A stretch of 30,875 bases of DNA, from NCBI GenBank assembly GCA_947627825.1, contig CANQXO010000007.1:1-30875 (forward strand), read 5' to 3'. A program made the translations under genes and the position numbers. The notes beneath the pieces are model-generated. The model had not been told where the DNA came from. It saw only the letters and a program-made list of their open reading frames with translations, and did not search any database. This document shows positions 7,922 to 17,100 of the stretch, one piece after another; within the stretch, counting starts at the first letter, position 1, and every line of letters begins with the position of its first letter. Source of the DNA: an uncultured Clostridia bacterium (GTDB lineage Bacteria; Bacillota_A; Clostridia; TANB77; CAG-508).

Positions 7922-9046
7922 TTGAAAGTTATAATTGCAGCAGCTGGAACAGGAGGACACATCAATCCGGGTTTAGCTATAGCAAATAAAATAAAGGAAG
8001 AAGAACCAAATTCAGAAATAATATTTATAGGAACAAAAAGGGGACTAGAGAAAGATTTAGTCCCTAGAACTGGTTTTGAACTAAAAACAATTGAAAGCTA
8101 TGGAATATCAAGAAGTTTAACAATAAAAAATATTAAAAGATTAGTAAAAACTATTCTATCAATTGTAGAAGCAAAAAAAATAATAAAAGATTTTAAACCA
8201 GATATAATAATAGGAACAGGAGGGTATATTTGCGTTTCAGTTTGTAAGGCAGCACAAAAATTGAAAGTTCCATATATTATTCATGAAAGCAATGTGCTTC
8301 CGGGAGTAGCTACAAAACTACTTTCAAAAAAAGCAAGTAAAATTTTACTTGGATTTAAAGAAGCAGGAGAAAAATTAGATAAAGATGTAAAAGTAGCACT
8401 TACAGGAACACCAACAAAAATAAAAGATTTAAAATTAAATGATTATGAAATAAAAACAAAAGTTGAAGCAATAGGGTTAGAAAGTAGTAAACCTATAGCT
8501 TTGATTTTCGGAGGAAGTCAAGGAGCAGAAAGTATAAATAAAAGTTTAATTAAAATAATAGAAAACAAAATGAATAAAAACTATCAAATAGTTTGGGCAA
8601 CAGGTCCAAAACAATATGAAATTGTAAAAAGTGCTCTTTTGGAAAAACAAATTAATATTGACAATTTAAATGGAATAAGAGTAATGCCATATATTTATGA
8701 TATGGAAAACATGATGAATATATCAGATATAATAGTTGCAAGAAGCGGTGCAATGACGGTAACTGAAATTGAAAAAATAGGAAAAGCTGCCATATTTATT
8801 CCATTTCCATACGCAGCAGAAAATCATCAGGAATATAATGCAAGGGTATTAGAAAAAAATGGAGCTGCAAAAGTAATATTAGATAAAGATTTATCAGCGG
8901 AAAAGTTAAATTCGCAAATAGAAGAATTAGTTAATAATCCACAAACTATTAAAGAAATGGGGAAAAATGCAAGAAAATTATTAGTAGAAGATGTAGAAAA
9001 TAAAATATATGTAGAGATTAAAGAAACAATAAACTTGCAAAAATGA
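7922..9046 (+). CDS. murG: UDP-GlcNAc transferase MurG
   Basis: Peripheral membrane GT-B enzyme that adds GlcNAc to lipid I, forming lipid II. 374 residues, near the usual 360. Motifs are in order: AAGTGGHINPGLAIA at the N-terminus (lipid and phosphate binding), IIGTGGY, HESNVLPG, then FGGSQGAESIN at the start of the C-terminal domain and PYAAENHQEYNA at the donor site. The start is a TTG chosen because a perfect AGGAGGT (7911-7917) lies 4 bases before it and the conserved N-terminus begins immediately. It lies 20 bases after ftsW, so it is co-transcribed with it. Confidence 0.95.
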   Translation: MKVIIAAAGTGGHINPGLAIANKIKEEEPNSEIIFIGTKRGLEKDLVPRTGFELKTIESYGISRSLTIKNIKRLVKTILSIVEAKKIIKDFKPDIIIGTGGYICVSVCKAAQKLKVPYIIHESNVLPGVATKLLSKKASKILLGFKEAGEKLDKDVKVALTGTPTKIKDLKLNDYEIKTKVEAIGLESSKPIALIFGGSQGAESINKSLIKIIENKMNKNYQIVWATGPKQYEIVKSALLEKQINIDNLNGIRVMPYIYDMENMMNISDIIVARSGAMTVTEIEKIGKAAIFIPFPYAAENHQEYNARVLEKNGAAKVILDKDLSAEKLNSQIEELVNNPQTIKEMGKNARKLLVEDVENKIYVEIKETINLQK

Positions 9047-9117
9047 AAAAAATAAGCTACAATAGAAAAGTGCGCTATAAATAAAATAAAGCAAAATTAT
9101 AAGAAAGGTAAAAAATA

Positions 9118-11253
9118 ATGGCAAGCAAATTAGTTATAGTAGAATCACCGGCAAAGGCTAATACAATAAAAAAGTTTTTAGGAAGTGATTATAAAGTAGT
9201 TGCATCAATGGGACATATAAGAGATTTACCAAAGTCAAAATTAGGTGTTGATATTGAACACGATTTTGAGCCAGAATACATTAACATTAGAGGAAAAGCT
9301 TCATTGATAAATGCGCTAAAAAAAGATGCAAAATCATCAAAAATGGTATATTTAGCAACTGACCCTGACCGTGAAGGAGAGGCAATTGCATACCATTTAG
9401 CATATATCTTAGGAATTCCAAAAGACAGTATTTGTAGAGTAACCTTTAACGAAATAACTAAGGAAACGGTAAAAAAGTCAATAAAAGAACCAAGAAAAAT
9501 AGACATGAATTTAACTGATGCACAACAAGCTAGAAGGGTATTAGATAGAATAGTAGGTTATCAAATAAGTCCAATACTATGGCAAAAAGTAAAAAGAGGT
9601 TTATCAGCAGGAAGAGTGCAATCAGTTGCAGTTAAACTTATTGTTGACAGAGAAGAAGAAATAGAAAAATTTGTACCTGAAGAATACTGGAATATATATG
9701 CAGAGCTATCAAAAAACGGTGAAAACTTTATAGCAAGACTTTATGGAAAAGATGGAAATAAAATAGAACTTCATAAGGAAGAAGAAGTAAAAGAAATATT
9801 ATCAAAAATTGAAAAAGGAAAATATATTGTTACTGATGTAAAAAAAGGAGAGAAGAAAAGAACTCCAGCTCCACCATTTACAACAAGTACAATGCAACAA
9901 GAAGCATCAAGAAAATTAGGTTTTCCTATTAGAAAAACAATGAATATAGCCCAAGGACTATATGAAGGAGTATCAGTACCCGGTAGGGGCACTATTGGAC
10001 TAATAACATACATGAGAACAGACTCAACAAGAATTTCAGAAGAAGCAAGAGCAGCGGCAAAAAAGAAAATTACAGAATCTTATGGAAGCAGTTATTATGA
10101 AAATAGATATTATAAAACAAAATCAGGAGCACAAGATGCACACGAGGGTATAAGACCAACTTATATAGAAATTTCACCAGACGAATTAAAAGATACCTTA
10201 AATCCTGACCAATACAAACTATATAGGTTAATTTATAATAGATTTATAGCAAGCCAGATGTCTTCAGCAGTTTATGATACTATTACTGCAAACATAGATG
10301 TAAACAAAGAAAATGAAACCTTTAATTTTAGAGCATCAGGTCAACAACTTAAATTTAAAGGATTTATGACCATATATGTAGAAGACAGAGATGAAAAAAC
10401 AAATGAAGATGACGAATCAAATGTGCCAGACTTAACGATAGGTGAAGAAGTAAAAAAAGAAAAAATAACATCTAAGCAAAGTTTTACAGAGCCACCACCA
10501 AGGTACACAGAAGCAAGTTTGGTAAAAACTTTAGAAGAAAAAGGAATAGGAAGACCAAGTACCTATGCAACAATAATATCAACCATTATAGATAGAAGAT
10601 ATATTGACAAAGAACAAAAACAATTATATCCAACAGAACTTGGAAAAGTGGTAAATAAACTTTTAATAGAAAATTTTACAGATATAATAAATGTAGAATT
10701 TACTGCAGAAATAGAAAACAGATTTGATAAAATTGCAGAAGGAAACGAAGCTTGGAAAGAAGTAATTAGAGAATTTTATATACCATTTAAAGCTGAATTA
10801 GATAAAGCAAATAAAGAACTAGAGCATGTACAATTACAAGAAGAAGTATCTAATGTAAAGTGCGAAAAGTGTGGAAGAATGATGGTCGTAAAATATGGCA
10901 GATATGGAAAATTCTTAGCATGTCCAGGCTATCCAGAATGTAAAAATATAAAACCTTATGCAGAGAAAATAGATGTACCATGCCCAGTATGTGGAGCAGA
11001 AGTTTTTGTAAGAAAAACAAAAAGAGGAAAAAATTATTACATTTGTTCAAACAATATTAAAGATGAGCCAAATGCTTGTCCATATATATCTTGGAATGAG
11101 CCAAAATTAGGCGAAAAATGGAGTCCTAAAATAGAAAAAGAAAAGAATAAAACAACAAGAAGGACAAGGAAAACTAGAAAAACAAGTAAAACTAAGACAA
11201 GCAAAAATGCAAAAAAGACAACAAGAAAAACTTCAAGAACTAAAAAGAAATAA
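9118..11253 (+). CDS. topA: DNA topoisomerase I
   Basis: Type IA topoisomerase that relaxes negative supercoils through a covalent 5'-phosphotyrosine. 711 residues. The TOPRIM domain opens with LVIVESPAKANTIKKFLG and holds the acidic DPDREGEA motif. The catalytic tyrosine is Y298 in TYMRTDSTRIS. C-terminal zinc ribbons are visible as CEKCGRMM...CPGYPEC and CPVCGAE...CSNN...CPY. The last 40 residues are a Lys/Arg/Thr-rich tail that probably binds DNA. AAGAAAGG sits before the ATG. It follows murG by 71 bases with no clear terminator or promoter between, so it may be read from the murein transcript. A strong terminator lies about 130 bases downstream. Confidence 0.96.
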   Translation: MASKLVIVESPAKANTIKKFLGSDYKVVASMGHIRDLPKSKLGVDIEHDFEPEYINIRGKASLINALKKDAKSSKMVYLATDPDREGEAIAYHLAYILGIPKDSICRVTFNEITKETVKKSIKEPRKIDMNLTDAQQARRVLDRIVGYQISPILWQKVKRGLSAGRVQSVAVKLIVDREEEIEKFVPEEYWNIYAELSKNGENFIARLYGKDGNKIELHKEEEVKEILSKIEKGKYIVTDVKKGEKKRTPAPPFTTSTMQQEASRKLGFPIRKTMNIAQGLYEGVSVPGRGTIGLITYMRTDSTRISEEARAAAKKKITESYGSSYYENRYYKTKSGAQDAHEGIRPTYIEISPDELKDTLNPDQYKLYRLIYNRFIASQMSSAVYDTITANIDVNKENETFNFRASGQQLKFKGFMTIYVEDRDEKTNEDDESNVPDLTIGEEVKKEKITSKQSFTEPPPRYTEASLVKTLEEKGIGRPSTYATIISTIIDRRYIDKEQKQLYPTELGKVVNKLLIENFTDIINVEFTAEIENRFDKIAEGNEAWKEVIREFYIPFKAELDKANKELEHVQLQEEVSNVKCEKCGRMMVVKYGRYGKFLACPGYPECKNIKPYAEKIDVPCPVCGAEVFVRKTKRGKNYYICSNNIKDEPNACPYISWNEPKLGEKWSPKIEKEKNKTTRRTRKTRKTSKTKTSKNAKKTTRKTSRTKKK

Positions 11254-11383
11254 TTAAATGAGCATTAAGCGTATAAAAGGCTAAACTTATAGCTATTCTA
11301 TTAACTATACTAGGTAGCTTTTCAAAAATTTCATAAAAAAATAATTAATTAATAAAAAAGTAAATATTAAATAAAAATAAACA

Positions 11384-11431
11384 AATAATATTTTGTAAAG
11401 CATTAAAAAGCTTACAAAATATTATTTTTTT
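11384..11431 (+). terminator. Strong terminator after topA
   Basis: A perfect 15-bp stem, AATAATATTTTGTAA (11384-11398) with TTACAAAATATTATT (11412-11426), surrounds a 13-base loop and is followed by T's. It closes the topA unit and isolates the ESX locus. Confidence 0.85.
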
Positions 11432-11501
11432 GACAAAATGACATTAATTTGACAAAAATGTAAAAAATATTGACAAAGAAATTTTGTTAATATAATATAA
11501 A
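11430..11501 (+). promoter_or_regulatory. ESX locus promoter with three TTGACA copies
   Basis: TTGACA occurs at 11430-11435, 11449-11454 and 11470-11475, spaced 19 and 21 bases apart. The last copy pairs with TAATAT at 11493-11498 (17-base spacer) or TATAAT at 11491-11496 (15). Transcription would start about 35 bases before the WXG100 ribosome site. The two upstream copies may be extra -35 elements or regulator sites. Confidence 0.65.
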
Positions 11502-11542
11502 AGTAAGCGATATAAGCTTAAAAATATAGGAGGTAAAGAATT

Positions 11543-12157
11543 ATGGCTAATATAACAAATGTCGATTATGAGGCAATGCCATCACAAGCTAACCAAATGA
11601 GAACACTAGGACAAGATTTAAATGGTCAAATTACAACAGCATATCAAAGTATAGCAAATATGCACAATAACTGGTATGGAAGGAGATATAATGATTTAGT
11701 TGTGGAATTTAATAATATAATACCACAAGTTAATGAGTTATTAGAATTAGTTGTAGGAGAAATACCATTTGCATTAGAAACAATAGCAAATAACTATTCA
11801 CAAGCAGACCAAGGAGCAATTGTAACAAATGCAGTAAAAACGACTCCAAACAATATAGCAGAAATAGCTATATCAAATGATGTTGGAATGAAATTCATAA
11901 CAAGCGAAGTTGAAACAGTAAAATCAAATGTATCAAACAACTTTAAAAATGCAAGAGAAAAAATGAATGAAATTGAATCAGTATATGGAAGAATTCAATG
12001 GAGAAGTGAAGCATCAGAAGCATTTGGTGCAAAATTTAGAAAATTAAAACAAGACATAATCAATGCATTTGAAAACATTGATAATCAATTCACAGCTCTA
12101 ATGGAACAAACTTTATCAGATATTCAAGCAACAGAAAATGCAAACACTGTACAATAA
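11543..12157 (+). CDS. Tandem WXG100 (ESAT-6-like) type VII secretion substrate
   Basis: 204 residues, twice the size of a normal WXG100 protein. The first half is a full helical hairpin with W44-Y-G46 at the turn and a YxxxD export signal at Y85-D89 (YSQAD). The second half looks like another hairpin with W153-R-S155 at the matching turn, so its WXG is degenerate. No signal peptide or membrane helix is seen. Such proteins are exported by EssC-type ATPases, usually as dimers; here the fusion may act as a built-in dimer. A perfect AGGAGGT (11528-11534) is 8 bases from the ATG, and it is first in the operon, which suggests high expression. A stable hairpin follows the stop codon. EssC lies about 2 kb downstream. 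The WXG100 call is firm for the first half and moderate for the second. Confidence 0.85.
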   Translation: MANITNVDYEAMPSQANQMRTLGQDLNGQITTAYQSIANMHNNWYGRRYNDLVVEFNNIIPQVNELLELVVGEIPFALETIANNYSQADQGAIVTNAVKTTPNNIAEIAISNDVGMKFITSEVETVKSNVSNNFKNAREKMNEIESVYGRIQWRSEASEAFGAKFRKLKQDIINAFENIDNQFTALMEQTLSDIQATENANTVQ

Positions 12158-12202
12158 GTGTTGTCTTTGGTAACTGGAAACAGTTATCAAGGAAAGTGCT
12201 TA
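12155..12202 (+). promoter_or_regulatory. mRNA hairpin with GAAA tetraloop over the WXG100 stop codon
   Basis: TTGGTAACTG (12167-12176) and CAGTTATCAA (12181-12190) pair over 10 bp with one G-U around a GAAA loop. An outer helix, TAAGTGTT (12155-12162) with AGTGCTTA (12195-12202), includes the stop codon. No U run follows, so this looks like a 3' stabiliser or processing site more than a terminator. Confidence 0.6.
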
Positions 12203-12296
12203 TTAATTGTGTAAATTTTTAAATAATATAAGAATAGTATAAATATTTATAATTTTTTATATATGTACTTTAAAGGTACTAGAAAAGGAGAAAAAA

Positions 12297-12794
12297 ATGT
12301 GGATACCAAGTTTTAGTGCAAGTAATGATGTTGGCGGTAAAGCATTAGATGATGAAACTCGCAGTAAAATTAATAATAAATACAACGAAATCTCACGATA
12401 TCAAGCAGAAATAGATAAGTTACAAAATGATATAAAACAATTAGAAGATGATCTAGAAAAATATAAAAAGGCATGTGAAGCTATATCAATTGTAACTGAT
12501 GAGTTAAATAATGCTAATTCTAATATTTTATCATTATCTAAGAGTATAAATAATGTTTATTGTAATACTGATAGTAGCAATAAACTTCAAAGTAGTATTA
12601 ATAATATTAATATAGTAGGAACTACTGGCAATATATCAGGAATACAATTTGCGATAAAAGATAAAAAAGATAAAATAGAAAAGAGTATTAAAGAAAAAGA
12701 AGATGAAATAAAGAAGCTAAATACATTGATAGAAAGATGTAGAAGTGATATAGCTTACTGGCTACAATATGGATCAATGGGTGTACAAGGGTGA
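12297..12794 (+). CDS. Coiled-coil protein of the ESX locus
   Basis: 165 residues, mostly charged helix. Heptad-like coiled-coil stretches cover about 20-60 and 115-150, with a Ser/Asn-rich part between, and the end is DIAYWLQYGSMGVQG. There is no signal peptide or membrane segment. Its size, helical build and place between a WXG100 gene and a larger ESX-linked protein resemble the small helical partners (DUF5082/YwqH-like) that accompany LXG-type substrates in Bacillota. That parallel is inference; no family motif is certain. The likely role is chaperone or co-secreted partner of the next gene's product. GAAAAGGAGA precedes the ATG, and only 48 bases separate it from the next gene. Confidence 0.65.
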   Translation: MWIPSFSASNDVGGKALDDETRSKINNKYNEISRYQAEIDKLQNDIKQLEDDLEKYKKACEAISIVTDELNNANSNILSLSKSINNVYCNTDSSNKLQSSINNINIVGTTGNISGIQFAIKDKKDKIEKSIKEKEDEIKKLNTLIERCRSDIAYWLQYGSMGVQG

Positions 12795-12842
12795 TGTTTT
12801 GTATTTATTTAAAATCAATTAATGGAAGGAGAAAATGAAAAG

Positions 12843-14042
12843 ATGATAAAAAATCTTGATACCGATGGAATGAGGTCAGTAGCTGGTAATATACCTGGTA
12901 TAATAAGTTCTTTGAATGCGGTAAATAATGCTTTAGAAGCATTAAAAGATATTCCGGAAGCAAGTTCTTTATTGGGTTTAAGTGAAAAAATAGAATCAGT
13001 AAAATCTAATCTATTGCAATTAAAAAGTTTACTTAATACTCAAGCAGATGCTTATGATGTAGCAGAGGGAAAGAATAGAGCAATTGCTCAGAATGGAATA
13101 TGGGGAGCATCTCATACAATTAGTAGAATAGGACAAAATGTTAGTTTTAATGCAACTAAAGCCAGTGATGATTCATCATCAGGAAGTAAGTATGCTGATG
13201 AAGAAAGTAGGAAGGAAGATATTGCAAAAACTAGAGAAAGACAAGAAGCTAAAGGAATTACTCCATCCAATGTTACTATTGATGATGGCTCACTATCACA
13301 AGGTGAATATATAAATAATGATAGAAAAACTGTAGAACAGATAGCAGACGAAGTATATATGGGAAGTTGGGGAAATGGAGAAGAAAGAAAAAATAGATTA
13401 GCAGAAGCAGGATATGATTTTGTAGAAGTACAAGATTTAGTAAATGAAAAATATTTTGGAATACCTTCAAAATTAAATAAAGTTGATAAGGAAGTATCGC
13501 AAGTAGATATAGAAGAAAACAAAAAACAAGAAGCACAACCTCAAAAGGAAAAAAACAATGATTCAACAGATGATAATGCATCAACAGTAGAAACACCACT
13601 TGATGTAAAAACATCAGGCGGAAAATGGACAGATGAATATGCATGGAGAAATGAAGATAGATTTGGATTAAAAGATGAATTGGCAACGCCTGGTGATTCA
13701 GCTCCACAAAAAAGTAAAGACCTTTATAATCATCCTCAAAAGAACAATGTAGTAGGCCAAGATACTTGGTATAACCCAGATGCGCCTTTTTTAGCAGGTG
13801 TATATGAACTGGCAAGGATAATGGCAAATAATCCTAATTATAATGGAGAATGTAAATTGGTTCTAAGAGAAGATAATATATGGACATTGGATGGTTATGT
13901 AATGGTAGCAGCAGATGCTAATATTTATTCAAGGGGAACAATTGTTGACACTAATTATGGAAAGGGATTAGTAGTGGATGCTTGTGATATACCAAATACT
14001 TTTGATATTGCTACTACATGGATACCAACATGGGGGTTTTAA
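12843..14042 (+). CDS. ESX-linked protein with CW_7 wall-binding and 3D-like domains
   Basis: 399 residues. Residues 1-85 are helical and Leu/Ser/Asn-rich without a signal peptide, like the targeting ends of ESX substrates. A Ser/Glu-rich linker follows. Residues 162-206 match the CW_7 (Cpl-7 lysozyme) wall-binding repeat, with EQIADEV, WGNGEERKNRLAEAGYD and VQDLVNEK. After a second low-complexity linker, residues 351-393 resemble a 3D (Asp-Asp-Asp) double-psi barrel: D358 before a G-T, Y-G, then D379 and F-D388-I. 3D domains occur in peptidoglycan-lytic enzymes and their relatives. So this is probably a secreted wall-acting protein, perhaps opening murein for the secretion machine. An in-frame ATG at 12822 exists, but AAGGAG (12826-12831) lies downstream of it and points to 12843. 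CW_7 is a confident call; the 3D call is moderate. Confidence 0.75.
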   Translation: MIKNLDTDGMRSVAGNIPGIISSLNAVNNALEALKDIPEASSLLGLSEKIESVKSNLLQLKSLLNTQADAYDVAEGKNRAIAQNGIWGASHTISRIGQNVSFNATKASDDSSSGSKYADEESRKEDIAKTRERQEAKGITPSNVTIDDGSLSQGEYINNDRKTVEQIADEVYMGSWGNGEERKNRLAEAGYDFVEVQDLVNEKYFGIPSKLNKVDKEVSQVDIEENKKQEAQPQKEKNNDSTDDNASTVETPLDVKTSGGKWTDEYAWRNEDRFGLKDELATPGDSAPQKSKDLYNHPQKNNVVGQDTWYNPDAPFLAGVYELARIMANNPNYNGECKLVLREDNIWTLDGYVMVAADANIYSRGTIVDTNYGKGLVVDACDIPNTFDIATTWIPTWGF

Positions 14043-14052
14043 GAATGATGGT

Positions 14053-14079
14053 AGCACAACTATATTAGTTGTGTTCCTT
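14053..14079 (+). terminator. Weak terminator or attenuator before essC
   Basis: AGCACAACT (14053-14061) and AGTTGTGTT (14067-14075) form a 9-bp stem with one G-U and a 5-base loop, followed by CCTTTT. It may lower the amount of essC message relative to the substrate genes. Confidence 0.45.
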
Positions 14080-14118
14080 TTAATTATTAAATGAAAATCT
14101 ACAGTGGAGGTGACATTA

Positions 14119-17100
14119 TTGTTAGTTGCATTAATTGGAAAAGATAGAATGTATAAACTTGTTTTACCACAAACAGCTAGTGGTAATTATTGGATTACTG
14201 ACGACACCGAGAAAAAAAGAAAGTTAGTTAATATAGAAGGTATTAACGGTCAATGGTATGTAACAAGTAATAGCAATATGCAGATAATTAATAAAACAAT
14301 GGCAAATAACAATATTAACTATAATAAAAGAATGAATAGAGTAGCTTTGCATGAATATGATAAGTTTATTATACAATTTGCAAATACTCAAGAAAACTTA
14401 ATTTTGTATTGTTTACCAGTATGTGATAACAATTTATATCATTTTGAATTAAAAAACAATGTAATCTCAATAGGAAAATCAGCAAACAATGATATTGTAT
14501 ATGATAATGAATTTGTAGCAGATACACACGCAAAATTATTCTTTAATAATGGAAATTTTGTAATTGAGAATTATGATAAAAATTTTGGAACATTTGTTCA
14601 AAATAAACCAGTTATAAATAGTAGTTTTTCACTTGCTAATGGTGATGTTGTATTTATCATGGGCTTAAAAATCATTGTGATGGGGAAAAGCATTTTCATA
14701 AATACACCAGAAAATAAAATTAGGTGCAATCAAGAAACTTTACAATTAGTTAATCCAAAAGTAAAAATAAACCCAAATGACGAGGCAGAAGAAAATATTG
14801 ATTTATATTCAGATAAAGAATATTTTTCTAAAGCTCCAAGAATAACTAATGTTATTGAAAGAGAAACTGTAAAAATAGACCCACCTCCTCATTTGCAAGA
14901 CCAAGAAGAAATGCCTTTAATACTTGTTTTAGGCTCATCTTTATCTATGGGAGCAATGATGATAGTTTCTATAGTAACCGCTATAGATGGTAGGCTTTCT
15001 GGAACTGCGAGTGTGAAACAAACTATTATGTCTATCGTAGTAGCACTAGCGATGTTAATCAGTATTATAGTATTTCCTACGCTATCAGTAAAATATGACA
15101 GAAACAAAAAGAAAAAATATGAAGAAAAAAGACAATTAAAATATAAACAGTACCTAAATTCTAAAATTGAACAAATTAATAAAATAATGATAAAACAAAG
15201 AAAAATTTTGTTTGAAAATTACATTTCAGCAGAGCAATGTGCCAAAGTAATTTTAGAAAAAGGTCCAAGGTTATGGGAAAGAAATATTGATGACTTTGAT
15301 TTTCTTTCTATTAGATTTGGAATTGGAGATGTTCCACTAGAAATTGACATCAAATATCCAGAAGAAAAATTTGAAATGGAAGATGACAATTTAACTGAAA
15401 TTTTAAATAACATTGCAGAAAATTCTAAAAACTTAAAATCAGCACCAATAGTAACATCTCTTACAGAAAGTAATGTATCAGCGATTATAGCAAACAAAAC
15501 AACAAATATAGATAGAATTATCCAAAATATGCTTATTCAATTAATAACATTTCATAGCTATGAGGATTTAAAACTAGTGTTTTTGTTAAGTGAAGACACG
15601 CAAAAACAGTGGGAGTATGTAAAAATGCTTCCGCATATTTGGGATGATTCAAAACAGATTAGATTTTTTGCAGATAACTATGATGATATGAAAGAAATCT
15701 CTTTATATCTTGAAGAAGAATTTGAAAAAAGAAGTCAATACAGAGACAAAGATTATAAGTCATTTATACCATATTATTTGATAATAACAGATGATTATAA
15801 AAAAATAGAAAATTTAAAAATAATAACAGAGCTTTTAAGGACTAAAACGAATGTAGGATTTAGCTTATTATGTATTACAGACGATATGATGCAACTTCCA
15901 AATCAATGTAAAACTTTTATTAGTTTGGAGGATAATAAGAGTGGAATAATATTTCAAAATGAAATATCTTCAAAAAATAAAAGAAAAATTACATTTGATA
16001 ATTCGGTACAATTTAACTTTGAAAAATTAATTGAAATTATATCTAATATTCCAATAAGATATAGTTTAAAAGGAAACAACTTATTACCAAACAATTACAC
16101 ATTTCTTGAAATGTATGATGTTGGAATGATAGAACAATTAAATGTATTAGAAAGATGGAAAAAGAATGATACTACTTTATCATTAAAGGCTCCTATTGGA
16201 ATTGATAGTTCAGGAATGCCAATTGTACTTGACATCCACGAAAAATTTCATGGACCACATGGTTTAATAGCAGGAAGTACAGGTTCAGGAAAATCTGAAT
16301 TTATTATTACTTATATTTTATCATTAGCAATTAATTATCACCCAGACGACTTAACCTTTATATTAATAGATTATAAAGGTGGAGGGTTAGCAGGAGCATT
16401 CAAAAAGAGAAATGTCGAGCTTCCACATTTAGTTGGAACAATCACTAATATAGATACAAACGAATTGCAAAGATCTCTTGCTTCAATACAATCAGAGTTA
16501 AGAAGAAGACAAATTTTATTTAATGAAGCCAGAAATATGACAGATGAAGGAACTATAGATATATATAAATATCAAAAATTATATCATGAAGGCGTGGTAA
16601 AAAAGCCAATTCCTCATTTATTAATTATTTGTGATGAGTTTGCAGAATTAAAGCAACAGCAAGAAGACTTTATGGATGAATTAATAAGCGTATCAAGAAT
16701 AGGAAGAAGCTTAGGAATTCATTTGATATTAGCAACACAAAAACCAGCAGGTGTAGTAAATGAGCAAATAAGAAGTAACAGCAGATTTTCAATATGTTTA
16801 AAAGTGCAGGACGAATCAGACAGTATAGATGTTATCAAAAGACCAGATGCAGCCTACTTGAAAAAAGCAGGAGAATTTTATATGCAAGTAGGACGAGATG
16901 AATATTTTGTATTAGGACAATCTGCTTGGTCAGGAGCACAATATTTACCATCAAACAATACAGATAAAAAGGTAGATAATTCACTTCAATTTATTTCAAA
17001 TACTGGTATTGTTATTAAAAAAGTAGATGATAATAATCAAAGAATGATAAGAAATCATGGAGAACAATTAACTAATATAGTTAGATACTTATCGGAAATT

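Noticed and set aside
12822..12842. Upstream start for the CW_7/3D protein
   Set aside because: It has no ribosome site before it, while AAGGAG lies within this stretch and points to 12843.
13276..13827. Long open frame of 183 codons on minus, opposite the CW_7/3D protein
   Set aside because: Its Leu/His/Phe-rich composition is that of an antisense shadow; it has no ribosome site and lies opposite a gene with recognisable domains.
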